From Pseudomonadota bacterium (GTDB lineage Bacteria; Pseudomonadota; Alphaproteobacteria; Sphingomonadales; SMXR01), in assembly GCA_022571175.1 (NCBI GenBank), contig JACZYI010000116.1:1-6101 (forward strand): a stretch of 6,101 nucleotides of DNA, read 5' to 3'. A program made the position numbers and the translations under genes. Of the stretch, positions 1 through 5,413 are shown piece after piece. How positions within the stretch are numbered: position 1 is the first letter of the stretch; the number at the start of each line of letters is the position of its first letter. The notes beneath the pieces are model-generated. The model worked only from the letters and a program-made list of their open reading frames with translations, was not told the DNA's origin and did not search any database.

Positions 1-324
1 CTTGCCACCGGCTTCAACCCAGGCATCGCCGTTCTTTGCCTTAGTGATGGTGTAGGGCACCATGTCCATGTCTTTTTTGGTCATCGGATCGTCAAAAGTA
101 CGGCCAATCAGTCGCTTGATAGCAAACAGAGTATCACTCGGATTGGTGACAGATTGTCGCTTTGCCGCTTGGCCGACGAGCCGTTCACCCCCATCAGTGA
201 ATGCCACCATCGAAGGTGTCGTGCGTGCGCCCTCAGAATTTTCAATAACCTTAGGCTTGGTGCCATCCATTATTGCGACACAGGAATTTGTCGTGCCCAG
301 GTCAATACCAATAACTTTGCCCAT
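1..324 (-). CDS. dnaK: Chaperone protein DnaK (Hsp70), N-terminal fragment cut by window edge
   Basis: ATP-dependent cytoplasmic Hsp70 chaperone that binds exposed hydrophobic segments of clients and works with DnaJ and GrpE. The 108 visible codons start at ATG 324-322 and read in frame to base 1, so only the first part of the ATPase domain is present. Visible marks are the phosphate-1 loop GIDLGTTNSCV (residues 6-16, with the conserved Cys15), the EGARTTPSMVAF segment (31-42) and FAIKRLIGR with Lys70, which matches the catalytic lysine of E. coli DnaK. A strong Shine-Dalgarno sequence (GGAGTGAGGT on the minus strand, 331-340) precedes the start by about 6 nt. The gene points the same way as hrcA and grpE but is separated from grpE by the opposite-strand copper chaperone gene, so it has its own promoter (470-499). 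dnaJ is expected downstream but lies outside the window. The identity is very secure. Confidence 0.98.
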   Translation of the reverse strand, partial: MGKVIGIDLGTTNSCVAIMDGTKPKVIENSEGARTTPSMVAFTDGGERLVGQAAKRQSVTNPSDTLFAIKRLIGRTFDDPMTKKDMDMVPYTITKAKNGDAWVEAGGK

Positions 325-330
325 CTTTTC

Positions 331-340
331 ACCTCACTCC
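331..340 (-). promoter_or_regulatory. dnaK ribosome binding site
   Basis: On the minus strand GGAGTGAGGT ends 6 nt before the ATG at 324-322. It contains two purine-rich anti-SD-complementary cores (GGAG and GAGGT). It fixes the dnaK start and is consistent with very efficient translation of this abundant chaperone. Confidence 0.8.
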
Positions 341-469
341 ATAATCGGGTTTGCCGACCCTTGTCAGCAGCCCCTCCCCTTGATTAAATTTCCAGCTCTT
401 CCCCTCGCCAAAGCACGGCTTCCTTCCGTACAAACCCCAAAAAGGCGCAAAAGAGGATCGTTCGCGCCC

Positions 470-499
470 TATATAGGGATGACGCACGCATGGTGCAAG
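470..499 (-). promoter_or_regulatory. dnaK promoter, RpoH-type overlapping a sigma70-type
   Basis: On the minus strand CTTG (499-496) is followed after 18 nt by CCTATAT (477-471). This fits the alphaproteobacterial RpoH (sigma32) pattern of CTTG, a 16-18 nt spacer, and CYTATNT. The same bases can be read as a housekeeping promoter: TTGCAC (498-493), a 17-nt spacer, then TATATA (475-470). Transcription would begin near 464, giving an untranslated leader of roughly 140 nt before dnaK. Position, orientation and motif agree with dnaK being a heat-shock gene. The start site is inferred, not measured. Confidence 0.75.
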
Positions 500-509
500 G
501 CGTTACCTT

Positions 510-521
510 CAAGAATTCTTG
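510..521. repeat. 12-bp perfect palindrome CAAGAATTCTTG
   Basis: CAAGAATTCTTG is its own reverse complement. It lies between the divergent dnaK and copper chaperone genes, 10 bp upstream of the -35 element of the dnaK promoter. That is a plausible place for a dimeric regulator. Each arm also contains CTTG, the RpoH -35 core, but no -10 element stands at the right distance from either copy. Function is unknown. Confidence 0.4.
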
Positions 522-526
522 CGGAT

Positions 527-557
527 TCTGCCTACTTGAATTAGGAACACAGGCAGA
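527..557. repeat. Inverted repeat TCTGCCT / AGGCAGA with 17-nt spacer
   Basis: TCTGCCT (527-533) and AGGCAGA (551-557) are perfect 7-bp inverted arms separated by 17 nt, with centres 24 bp apart. The repeat lies 36-66 bp before the copper chaperone start, where its promoter should be; a TTGAAT that could act as a -35 falls in the spacer (536-541). It could be an operator or a weak RNA stem. The arms are short, so chance is possible. Confidence 0.35.
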
Positions 558-592
558 TTGCAATATGGTAAACACCACCAGAGTATATTTTG

Positions 593-1039
593 ATGCGAAC
601 CATAAGACCAATAGAATTACTTGTAGTGTGTTTCGCCCAGCTCGTTTTGGCGAGTTTTTCGGGGCAAATGGTGGTTGAGGGTGCTTATGTGATTTTAAAT
701 CCAGTTCCAGGGCATCCAGCGGCAGGATATTTTAAAATCATAAATTTTGGGCCCGACGACAGGCTGATAGGAGCCCAAAGTGACGAGGTCGAGCGCGTAG
801 AAATGCACCAGACTGTCAGGAACGGCGATATTGTTCGCATGCGTCCACAAAAAACCACCGCGGTAGCTGGCGGATCCAGCCTCAGCTTTTCGCCCGGAGG
901 TTACCATCTCATGGTCTTTGGAGCGCCACCTACCAGTACTACAATCAGTATCACACTCATTTTTGAAATATCGGGGGCACAGAAAATTGAATTTGAAGTG
1001 CGCTCTTGGGCGCGGAGGAAAGAAAAAACGAATAATTAG
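593..1039 (+). CDS. Periplasmic copper chaperone, PCu(A)C family
   Basis: Secreted 148-residue protein of the PCu(A)C (DUF461) family. Family members bind Cu(I) in the periplasm and deliver it to the CuA or CuB centres of cytochrome oxidases. The family motif H-x10-M-x21-H-x-M is matched exactly: His72, Met83, His105 and Met107, with PGGYHLM at 101-107. The N-terminus is a signal peptide: basic MRTIRP, a hydrophobic stretch at about 7-20, and likely cleavage after VLA at 18-20 or a few residues later. No lipobox is seen. I chose ATG 593; an in-frame TTG at 590 would add only one residue, and the ribosome binding site is weak (AGAG at 580-583). It stands alone, divergent from dnaK, and its stop overlaps the grpE stop. 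No cytochrome oxidase assembly gene is nearby, so the copper role rests on the protein alone. Confidence 0.9.
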   Translation: MRTIRPIELLVVCFAQLVLASFSGQMVVEGAYVILNPVPGHPAAGYFKIINFGPDDRLIGAQSDEVERVEMHQTVRNGDIVRMRPQKTTAVAGGSSLSFSPGGYHLMVFGAPPTSTTISITLIFEISGAQKIEFEVRSWARRKEKTNN

Positions 1040-1653
1040 ACTGTTTGGTCTATTTTTTTACCGAAGTCCTTGTCTTTCCCGCTGTTTGTTTTGGAAACAC
1101 CCACCATTGCCGGTCTCAGCAGCCGGTCTTTCAAAACGTACCCGGGCTGCACCACCTGCACTACAGTGCCAGGCTCGGCGTCAGGGTCGTCGACCTCAAA
1201 CAAGGCCTGGTGGAAATTATGATCAAATTTCTCACCTTCGGGCGAGATTTTCTTTATGCCGTGCAGGTCAAAGATTCTCAGGAGCTCTCTTTCCGTCATT
1301 TCCACGCCATCCAAAAAAACAGCCCCCTGTTCCGAAAGCTTGCCATGGTCGGCCATGGCCTCCAGGGCGCGTCGCAAATTGTCCGCCACTGAGAGAAGGT
1401 CTCTTGCAAATCCTGTTACAGCATAGGATAAGGCATCGGTTTTTTCGCGGTCAGACCGACGGCGGATATTCTCCATTTCTGCTACCGCGCGAAGTAACCG
1501 GTCCTTGAGCTCTGTGTTTTCTTCTTCAAGCGCGGCAATGATGTCATGTGGCTCGAGTTCTGAAGATTCCCGGGCGCTTTCTTCCGGTACAGCCTCTTCG
1601 TTTGGTTCCTTGGATGCCTCATCAGATTTTTTAACATTTTTCTTCTTATTCAT
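1036..1653 (-). CDS. grpE: Nucleotide exchange factor GrpE
   Basis: Cytoplasmic homodimeric co-chaperone that releases ADP from DnaK and resets its cycle. The 205-residue protein is close to the usual size. Residues 1-36 are a charged, probably disordered Lys/Glu/Ser-rich tail. Residues about 37-75 form the long dimerising coiled coil (AALEEENTELKDRLLRAVAE). The C-terminal beta domain carries the GrpE signature: FDHNFHQALFE (143-153) and the stretch 164-186 with QPGYVLKDRLLRPA. The usual Pro in FDPNxHQ is His145 here, a small oddity. Start ATG 1653-1651 follows a purine-rich AGGAAGAGAG. It lies 81 nt after hrcA on the same strand with no clear promoter between, so it is probably co-transcribed with hrcA. 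Its TAA overlaps the stop of the convergent copper chaperone gene. Confidence 0.97.
   Translation of the reverse strand: MNKKKNVKKSDEASKEPNEEAVPEESARESSELEPHDIIAALEEENTELKDRLLRAVAEMENIRRRSDREKTDALSYAVTGFARDLLSVADNLRRALEAMADHGKLSEQGAVFLDGVEMTERELLRIFDLHGIKKISPEGEKFDHNFHQALFEVDDPDAEPGTVVQVVQPGYVLKDRLLRPAMVGVSKTNSGKDKDFGKKIDQTV
1037..1059 (+). terminator. Rho-independent terminator at the convergent stop codons
   Basis: TAGACT (1037-1042) pairs with GGTCTA (1047-1052) around a GTTT loop, with one G-T pair, and is followed by seven T (1053-1059). For the plus-strand copper chaperone the stem begins at its stop codon and the T-run lies antisense to the last grpE codons. On the minus strand the hairpin is preceded by A7 and followed by ATTATTCG then six T, so it may also stop grpE transcripts, though less well. 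The stem is short and not GC-rich, so efficiency may be modest. Confidence 0.6.
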
Positions 1654-1670
1654 ATTTCAAATGCTCTCTT

Positions 1671-1700
1671 CCTATGTTCCCCTGTGTTCCCCCATGTTCC
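1671..1700. repeat. Three tandem 10-bp repeats between hrcA and grpE
   Basis: Three adjoining decamers, CCTATGTTCC, CCTGTGTTCC and CCCATGTTCC (plus strand), fit the consensus CCYRTGTTCC with changes only at positions 3 and 4. On the transcribed (minus) strand they read as GGAACA-led units separated by G-runs, ending 17 nt before the grpE start codon. A degenerate GGAAGAGAG continues toward the start. They lie fully outside both coding regions. Function is unknown; a small minisatellite, a protein site repeated on one helix face, or multiple SD-like sequences are all possible. Confidence 0.7.
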
Positions 1701-1734
1701 CGGCTTTTCGTGCTGGTTTCTAGCGACTACTTTT

Positions 1735-2772
1735 TTACAAAAGACGCGAAATAACCCGCGCGGTATAATCCACCATGGGGACAATCCGGGCGTAGTTTAA
1801 GCGGGTTGGGCCGATAACGCCAAGCGCCCCAATGATCTGACCTGCTTCATTACTATAAGGCGCGGCGATAACACTGGAGCCGGACAAAGAGAAGAGTTTG
1901 TTTTCTGCGCCGATAAAAATTTTGACTCCTTCACCTTCACTAGCAGACTCCAAAAGACGGACTATGCCGCGCTTGGTCTCCAGGTCGTCAAAAAGCTGGC
2001 GTATGCGCTCCAGGCTGTCGATGGCGCTAGGATCATCCAATAGATTGGCCCGTCCTCTGACGATTAAGGTGTCCATTCCGCCGCAAATTTCAGCCCAGGA
2101 CGCCAAACCCTTTTCCACCAGTCCTGCTGCCAGATCGTCTAAATCTGCCTGGTGATTCTGCAATTCCATGCGAACCTGGTCAGTGGACTCAGCCAAAGTC
2201 CTGTTTTGCATGCGGGCGTTCATATAATTCCCTGCCTGGACCAGGGTTGAGGGTAGAATTCCAATGGGGAGTTCGACCAATCTGTTCTCCACAGCCCCAT
2301 CCTCAAAAACAAGCACCACCAAGCCCCTGCCCGGAGCCAACTGGACAAATTCCATGTGCTTTAGGGCCGCATCAATCTTGGGTACCATAATGATGCTGGC
2401 ACAATGTGAAAGACCAGAAAGAAGCCGCGTTGCCTCTGTCAGCATGGATTCCACAGACTTGTCGCTCCCGTTACATCGACTTTCAATCTCCAGTCGCTCG
2501 GCTTCGGACAGATCGCCAAACTCAAGAAGACCATCGACAAACAGCCGCAACCCCAAATGGGTTGGCATGCGACCAGCAGAGGTATGCGGTGCATAAAGCA
2601 GGCCCGCTTCTTCCAGATCAGCCATGACATTTCGAATGCTGGCCGGGGAAAGATTGATCCTTGACAGCTTTGACACCGTCCGGGAGCCCACGGGATCACC
2701 CGATTCCAGATAGGCCTCCACCACTTGCTGGAAGATAGTCCTGGACCGGCTGTTTAGTTCGAGGATTTTCAT
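1735..2772 (-). CDS. hrcA: Heat-inducible transcription repressor HrcA
   Basis: Dimeric DNA-binding repressor that holds down chaperone operons by binding CIRCE (TTAGCACTC-N9-GAGTGCTAA); in alphaproteobacteria the usual target is groESL, with GroEL helping HrcA fold. The 345 residues match the family length. The N-terminal winged helix-turn-helix spans about residues 9-75 (SGDPVGSRTVSK, SPASIRNVMADLEEAGLL, HTSAGRMPT). A GAF-like middle domain with the inserted dimerising segment follows, and the C-terminus has GVIGPTRLNYARIVPMVDY (318-336). Start ATG 2772-2770 is supported by a strong AAGGTGGGG ribosome binding site, and a sigma70-like promoter lies at 2802-2830. It is divergent from rph and upstream of grpE, a common alphaproteobacterial order. 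I find no full CIRCE in the window, so autoregulation or direct control of dnaK through CIRCE is not supported here. Confidence 0.97.
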   Translation of the reverse strand: MKILELNSRSRTIFQQVVEAYLESGDPVGSRTVSKLSRINLSPASIRNVMADLEEAGLLYAPHTSAGRMPTHLGLRLFVDGLLEFGDLSEAERLEIESRCNGSDKSVESMLTEATRLLSGLSHCASIIMVPKIDAALKHMEFVQLAPGRGLVVLVFEDGAVENRLVELPIGILPSTLVQAGNYMNARMQNRTLAESTDQVRMELQNHQADLDDLAAGLVEKGLASWAEICGGMDTLIVRGRANLLDDPSAIDSLERIRQLFDDLETKRGIVRLLESASEGEGVKIFIGAENKLFSLSGSSVIAAPYSNEAGQIIGALGVIGPTRLNYARIVPMVDYTARVISRLL

Positions 2773-2801
2773 TCAGACCCCACCTTGATTGTTGAGTTCA
2801 T

Positions 2802-2830
2802 AATTTAGGTATGTGCCCGGTTCACGTCAA
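2802..2830 (-). promoter_or_regulatory. hrcA(-grpE) sigma70-type promoter
   Basis: On the minus strand TTGACG (2830-2825), a 17-nt spacer and TAAATT (2807-2802) make a good housekeeping promoter. Transcription would start near 2796, leaving a leader of about 24 nt that contains the AAGGTGGGG ribosome binding site. It is the only convincing promoter for hrcA and probably also serves grpE. Confidence 0.65.
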
Positions 2831-2873
2831 TCTCATCATGATTAACTTTTCTCAGCACTGGACCTTTCTATTC

Positions 2874-2902
2874 CTTGAGGCTAGAAACAATCCACATATT
2901 TG
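2874..2902 (+). promoter_or_regulatory. Possible RpoH-like promoter before rph
   Basis: CTTG (2874-2877), a 17-nt spacer and CATATTTG (2895-2902) match the alphaproteobacterial RpoH pattern except A for C/T at the second -10 position. The expected start near 2908 would leave only about 10 nt before the rph ATG and would place the Shine-Dalgarno sequence at the very 5' end, which argues against efficient use. I see no better promoter in the interval; TTCACG/TAACTT (2821-2848) is a weak alternative. Confidence 0.3.
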
Positions 2903-2907
2903 GAAGC

Positions 2908-2912
2908 AGGAA
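2908..2912 (+). promoter_or_regulatory. rph ribosome binding site
   Basis: AGGAA ends 5 nt before ATG 2918. It selects that ATG over the in-frame TTG at 2900, which has no purine-rich site ahead of it and would add six residues (MEAGKQ) not typical of the family. Confidence 0.75.
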
Positions 2913-2917
2913 AGCAG

Positions 2918-3637
2918 ATGCGATTATCAGGCCGGACAGTAGACGAAATGCGAACCGTAACCATGGAAACGGGTGTGCTCAAACACGCGGAGGGCTCCTG
3001 TCTGGTCAAATGTGGAGACACGCATGTTCTCTGTGTAGCTTCTCTGGAGGGATCAGCGCCCCGCTGGCTGAGAGACACCGGAAAAGGCTGGATCACGGCC
3101 GAATATGGTATGCTGCCACGCGCGACACATGAGCGGATTGCCCGGGAGGCCGCCAAAGGCAAACAATCGGGGCGGACGCTTGAAATTCAGCGGCTCATTG
3201 GGCGGGCCTTGCGGGCAGTGACAGATTTAAGCGCCATTGGAGAGCGCCAAATTCGGCTGGATTGTGACGTCTTACAGGCCGATGGGGGGACGCGCACCGC
3301 CTCTATTTCCGGTGCTTATGTGGCCCTTATGCAATGTTTTCAGGGCATGCTGGAAAAGGGACTGATTGAAAGAATGCCACTTCGGGACCAAGTCGCTGCC
3401 GTTTCCTGCGGCCTGCTTGACGACAAGGCAATTCTGGACCTTGATTATCAGGAAGACAGTTCCGCTCAAACCGATGCAAATTTTGTGCTGACGCGCGAAG
3501 GCGGCTTGGTGGAAATTCAGGCCACTGCCGAACAGAAACCATTCTCCGAGGAATCCTTGTTGCGTATGCTGCGTCTGGCAAGAATTGGGTGTGATGGAAT
3601 TTTTGCAATCCAGGACCAGGCGACAGGAACCGACTGA
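2918..3637 (+). CDS. rph: Ribonuclease PH
   Basis: Phosphorolytic 3'-5' exoribonuclease that trims the 3' ends of tRNA precursors and other RNAs, using phosphate and releasing nucleoside diphosphates; it works in the cytoplasm as a hexameric ring. With ATG 2918 it is 239 residues, nearly the E. coli length, and begins MRLSGRTVDEMR as expected. Family marks are KHAEGSCLVKCGDTHVLC (22-39), GWITAEYGMLPRAT (57-70), the phosphate-contacting Arg86, EIQRLIGRALRA (89-100), QADGGTRTASISGAYVAL (120-137) with the phosphate-binding GTR at 124-126, and LDYQEDSSAQTD with the acidic pair Asp180/Asp186. All key residues are present, so it should be active. It is first in an operon: its TGA is directly followed by the rdgB ATG. 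Confidence 0.97.
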   Translation: MRLSGRTVDEMRTVTMETGVLKHAEGSCLVKCGDTHVLCVASLEGSAPRWLRDTGKGWITAEYGMLPRATHERIAREAAKGKQSGRTLEIQRLIGRALRAVTDLSAIGERQIRLDCDVLQADGGTRTASISGAYVALMQCFQGMLEKGLIERMPLRDQVAAVSCGLLDDKAILDLDYQEDSSAQTDANFVLTREGGLVEIQATAEQKPFSEESLLRMLRLARIGCDGIFAIQDQATGTD

Positions 3638-4240
3638 ATGGCCCGGCACCTGAGCGAAAAGGAACTTGTTGTCGCTAGTCACAATCCTGGGAAATTACGG
3701 GAAATTTTAGATCTTTTAGCTCCTTTCAAGATCGTACTCCGATCGGCCATCCAGCTCGGCTTGAGAGAAGCGGAAGAGACGGGACAGACTTTTGCAGAAA
3801 ATGCGAAAATCAAGGCCCTCTCTGCGGCGATAGAATCCCAACTGCCTTCACTGGCGGATGACTCCGGTCTCTCTGTTTTAGCCCTGGGCGGGGCACCTGG
3901 AATATATTCCGCACGCTGGGGAGGGCCAGAGCGAAATTTCACTGTGGCTATGGAAAGAGTATGGATGGAACTAGGGGGGGATGCTACGGACGCCCAGTTC
4001 GTGTGTGCCCTCTGTCTTGCTTGGCCGGACGGGCACACCGAAATTTTTGAAGGCACGGTATCCGGTCACATTACTTGGCCGGGCCGAGGCTTGAGAGGAT
4101 TTGGTTATGACCCCATTTTTGTACCGGAAGGCCACAAAAGGACGTTTGGAGAGATGGACCCGAAGAAAAAGCACGCCATGAGCCATCGGGCAAATGCGTT
4201 CTCTAAACTTGTAGCTGCCTGCCTTGAAGGAAAAAAATAA
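3638..4240 (+). CDS. rdgB: dITP/XTP pyrophosphatase (RdgB/HAM1 family)
   Basis: Cytoplasmic Mg-dependent hydrolase that converts dITP, ITP and XTP to monophosphates and pyrophosphate, keeping deaminated purines out of DNA and RNA. The 200 residues are close to E. coli RdgB. Motifs in order: SHNPGKLRE (14-22, substrate loop), ETGQTFAENAKIKA (47-60), ADDSGLSV (73-80, with the catalytic Asp of the DDSG box), GAPGIYSARWGG (85-96), FEGTVSG (137-143), GFGYDPIF (154-161) and SHR (182-184, base recognition). The start ATG abuts the rph stop (TGAATG), so translation is probably coupled to rph. The gene ends GGA AAA AAA TAA, an A-run in the arrangement of a -1 slippery site next to the hemW start; see findings. 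Confidence 0.97.
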   Translation: MARHLSEKELVVASHNPGKLREILDLLAPFKIVLRSAIQLGLREAEETGQTFAENAKIKALSAAIESQLPSLADDSGLSVLALGGAPGIYSARWGGPERNFTVAMERVWMELGGDATDAQFVCALCLAWPDGHTEIFEGTVSGHITWPGRGLRGFGYDPIFVPEGHKRTFGEMDPKKKHAMSHRANAFSKLVAACLEGKK

Positions 4241-4242
4241 AA

Positions 4243-5409
4243 ATGAAAGATGGGGACAGACAACCAGTCGGGCTTTATGTGCATTGGCCATTTTGCACAT
4301 CCAAATGCCCCTATTGTGATTTTAATAGTCACGTTAGGGAGAGCATTCCAGAAGAGCGGTTTTTAAGAGCCTATTTAGTCGAACTGGATCATTATTATGG
4401 CCGGCTACCGGCGGCGCGCATCGGGACCATTTTTTTTGGTGGCGGGACGCCCTCGCTCATGTCTGCCAAGACCGTCGAACAAATAATTAATCATATTTCA
4501 AAACTCTGGAGCTGCGAACCCAAACTTGAAATCACTCTGGAGGCAAATCCTGGAAGCAGTGACCTTGGGCGGTTTGAAGATTTTCGAGCCGCCGGCATAA
4601 ACAGACTTTCTTTGGGGGTGCAATCTCTCAAGAACGACCGCCTCTCCTGGCTCGGAAGGGCTCATTCAGTAGGCGAAGCAAAAACAGCGGCAAGGACCGC
4701 ACGAGGAATATTTGATAATCTAAGTCTCGATTTGATTTATGCCACGGACGGTCAGAGCGTTACGGAGTGGCAAACAGAGCTGGAGGATGCCATAAGCCTC
4801 GGGAGTGACCATTTATCGCTCTACCAGCTTACTATTGAACGAGGCACGCTGTTTTACCGGCGATCAAAAGCAGGTGAGGCGCTTGATGTGGGGGAGGAGC
4901 TTGGTAGGGCGTTTTACGAAGAAACCCAGACAATCTGCGATAAAGCAGGCCTTCCCGCATACGAAATTTCTAATCATGCACGCAGTGGTTATGAAAGTTT
5001 GCATAATTTGAATTATTGGAGAGGCGGCGCTTATATCGGGATAGGTCCCGGAGCACATGGACGACTGAAGGTGGGTGAAAAATGGTTTGCAAGTGAGCAA
5101 ATTCGCTCCCCTGAAGCCTGGGTTGAGCGCACGCAAAAAAAAGGAAATGGCACCCATACTGAGGTAGCATTGGACAGAAGGGAACGTCTGGAGGAGATCC
5201 TGATGATGAGCCTCCGGTTGTCTGAGGGCATAGAGCTGTCACTCCCTGGGAATCCCTCTCACAAGAATTTGGGAGAAATAATCGATTTTGGGGCGCTCGA
5301 ATCTCTTGAGGAAATGGGTTTTTTGCAAAGAACAGGCAACCGTATATCTGCAAGCGATGAAGGAAGGCTGGTCCTGAATCGAATTATTTCAGAATTAATT
5401 ATGAGTTAA
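4243..5409 (+). CDS. hemW: Radical SAM heme chaperone HemW (formerly HemN-like)
   Basis: Radical-SAM protein that binds heme and is thought to insert it into respiratory enzymes; members of this branch were long misnamed oxygen-independent coproporphyrinogen III oxidase. The 388-residue length is typical. Key features are LYVHWPFCTSKCPYCDF with the Cys18-x3-Cys22-x2-Cys25 cluster motif, GGGTPS (66-71, SAM binding), LEANPG (99-104), the HemW-diagnostic HNxxYW (His254-Trp259) followed by GIGPGAHG (266-273), and a C-terminal winged-helix HemN_C region from about residue 300. The HNxxYW motif and the absence of a long N-terminal HemN extension favour HemW over true HemN. It starts 2 nt after the rdgB stop, with AAGG at 4227-4230 as ribosome binding site inside the end of rdgB, indicating coupled translation. 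No T-run terminator follows. Confidence 0.96.
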   Translation: MKDGDRQPVGLYVHWPFCTSKCPYCDFNSHVRESIPEERFLRAYLVELDHYYGRLPAARIGTIFFGGGTPSLMSAKTVEQIINHISKLWSCEPKLEITLEANPGSSDLGRFEDFRAAGINRLSLGVQSLKNDRLSWLGRAHSVGEAKTAARTARGIFDNLSLDLIYATDGQSVTEWQTELEDAISLGSDHLSLYQLTIERGTLFYRRSKAGEALDVGEELGRAFYEETQTICDKAGLPAYEISNHARSGYESLHNLNYWRGGAYIGIGPGAHGRLKVGEKWFASEQIRSPEAWVERTQKKGNGTHTEVALDRRERLEEILMMSLRLSEGIELSLPGNPSHKNLGEIIDFGALESLEEMGFLQRTGNRISASDEGRLVLNRIISELIMS

Positions 5410-5413
5410 CTCA
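5402..5413. repeat. 12-bp palindrome spanning the two convergent stop codons
   Basis: TGAGTTAACTCA is a perfect palindrome. It contains the hemW stop TAA (5407-5409) and, on the other strand, the TGA (5413-5411) of the convergent gene. It has no loop and no T-run, so it is not a standard terminator. It may simply reflect compact packing of two stops. Confidence 0.5.

Noticed and set aside
347..404. Four G-runs in the dnaK leader (minus strand) as a possible G-quadruplex
   Set aside because: Loop lengths are about 21, 1 and 10 nt, and the last run has only three G; too irregular to call from sequence alone.
62..544. 160-codon plus-strand open frame opposite dnaK
   Set aside because: Antisense shadow of a highly conserved dnaK N-terminus; the composition is arbitrary.
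384..611. 75-codon minus-strand open frame covering the dnaK leader and promoter
   Set aside because: It overlaps the copper chaperone start on the opposite strand, has no ribosome binding site or recognisable domain, and runs through a strong dnaK promoter.
490..678. 62-codon plus-strand open frame before and into the copper chaperone gene
   Set aside because: Overlaps the well-supported signal peptide of the copper chaperone in another frame; no family resemblance and no ribosome binding site.
2851..2860. CAGTGCTGA on the minus strand resembling the right arm of CIRCE (7 of 9 bases)
   Set aside because: The left arm at the required 9-bp spacing (2870-2878) does not match TTAGCACTC, so it is at best a chance half-site.
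2900..2917. TTG at 2900 as the rph start
   Set aside because: The ATG at 2918 has AGGAA at the right distance and gives the normal RNase PH N-terminus and length.
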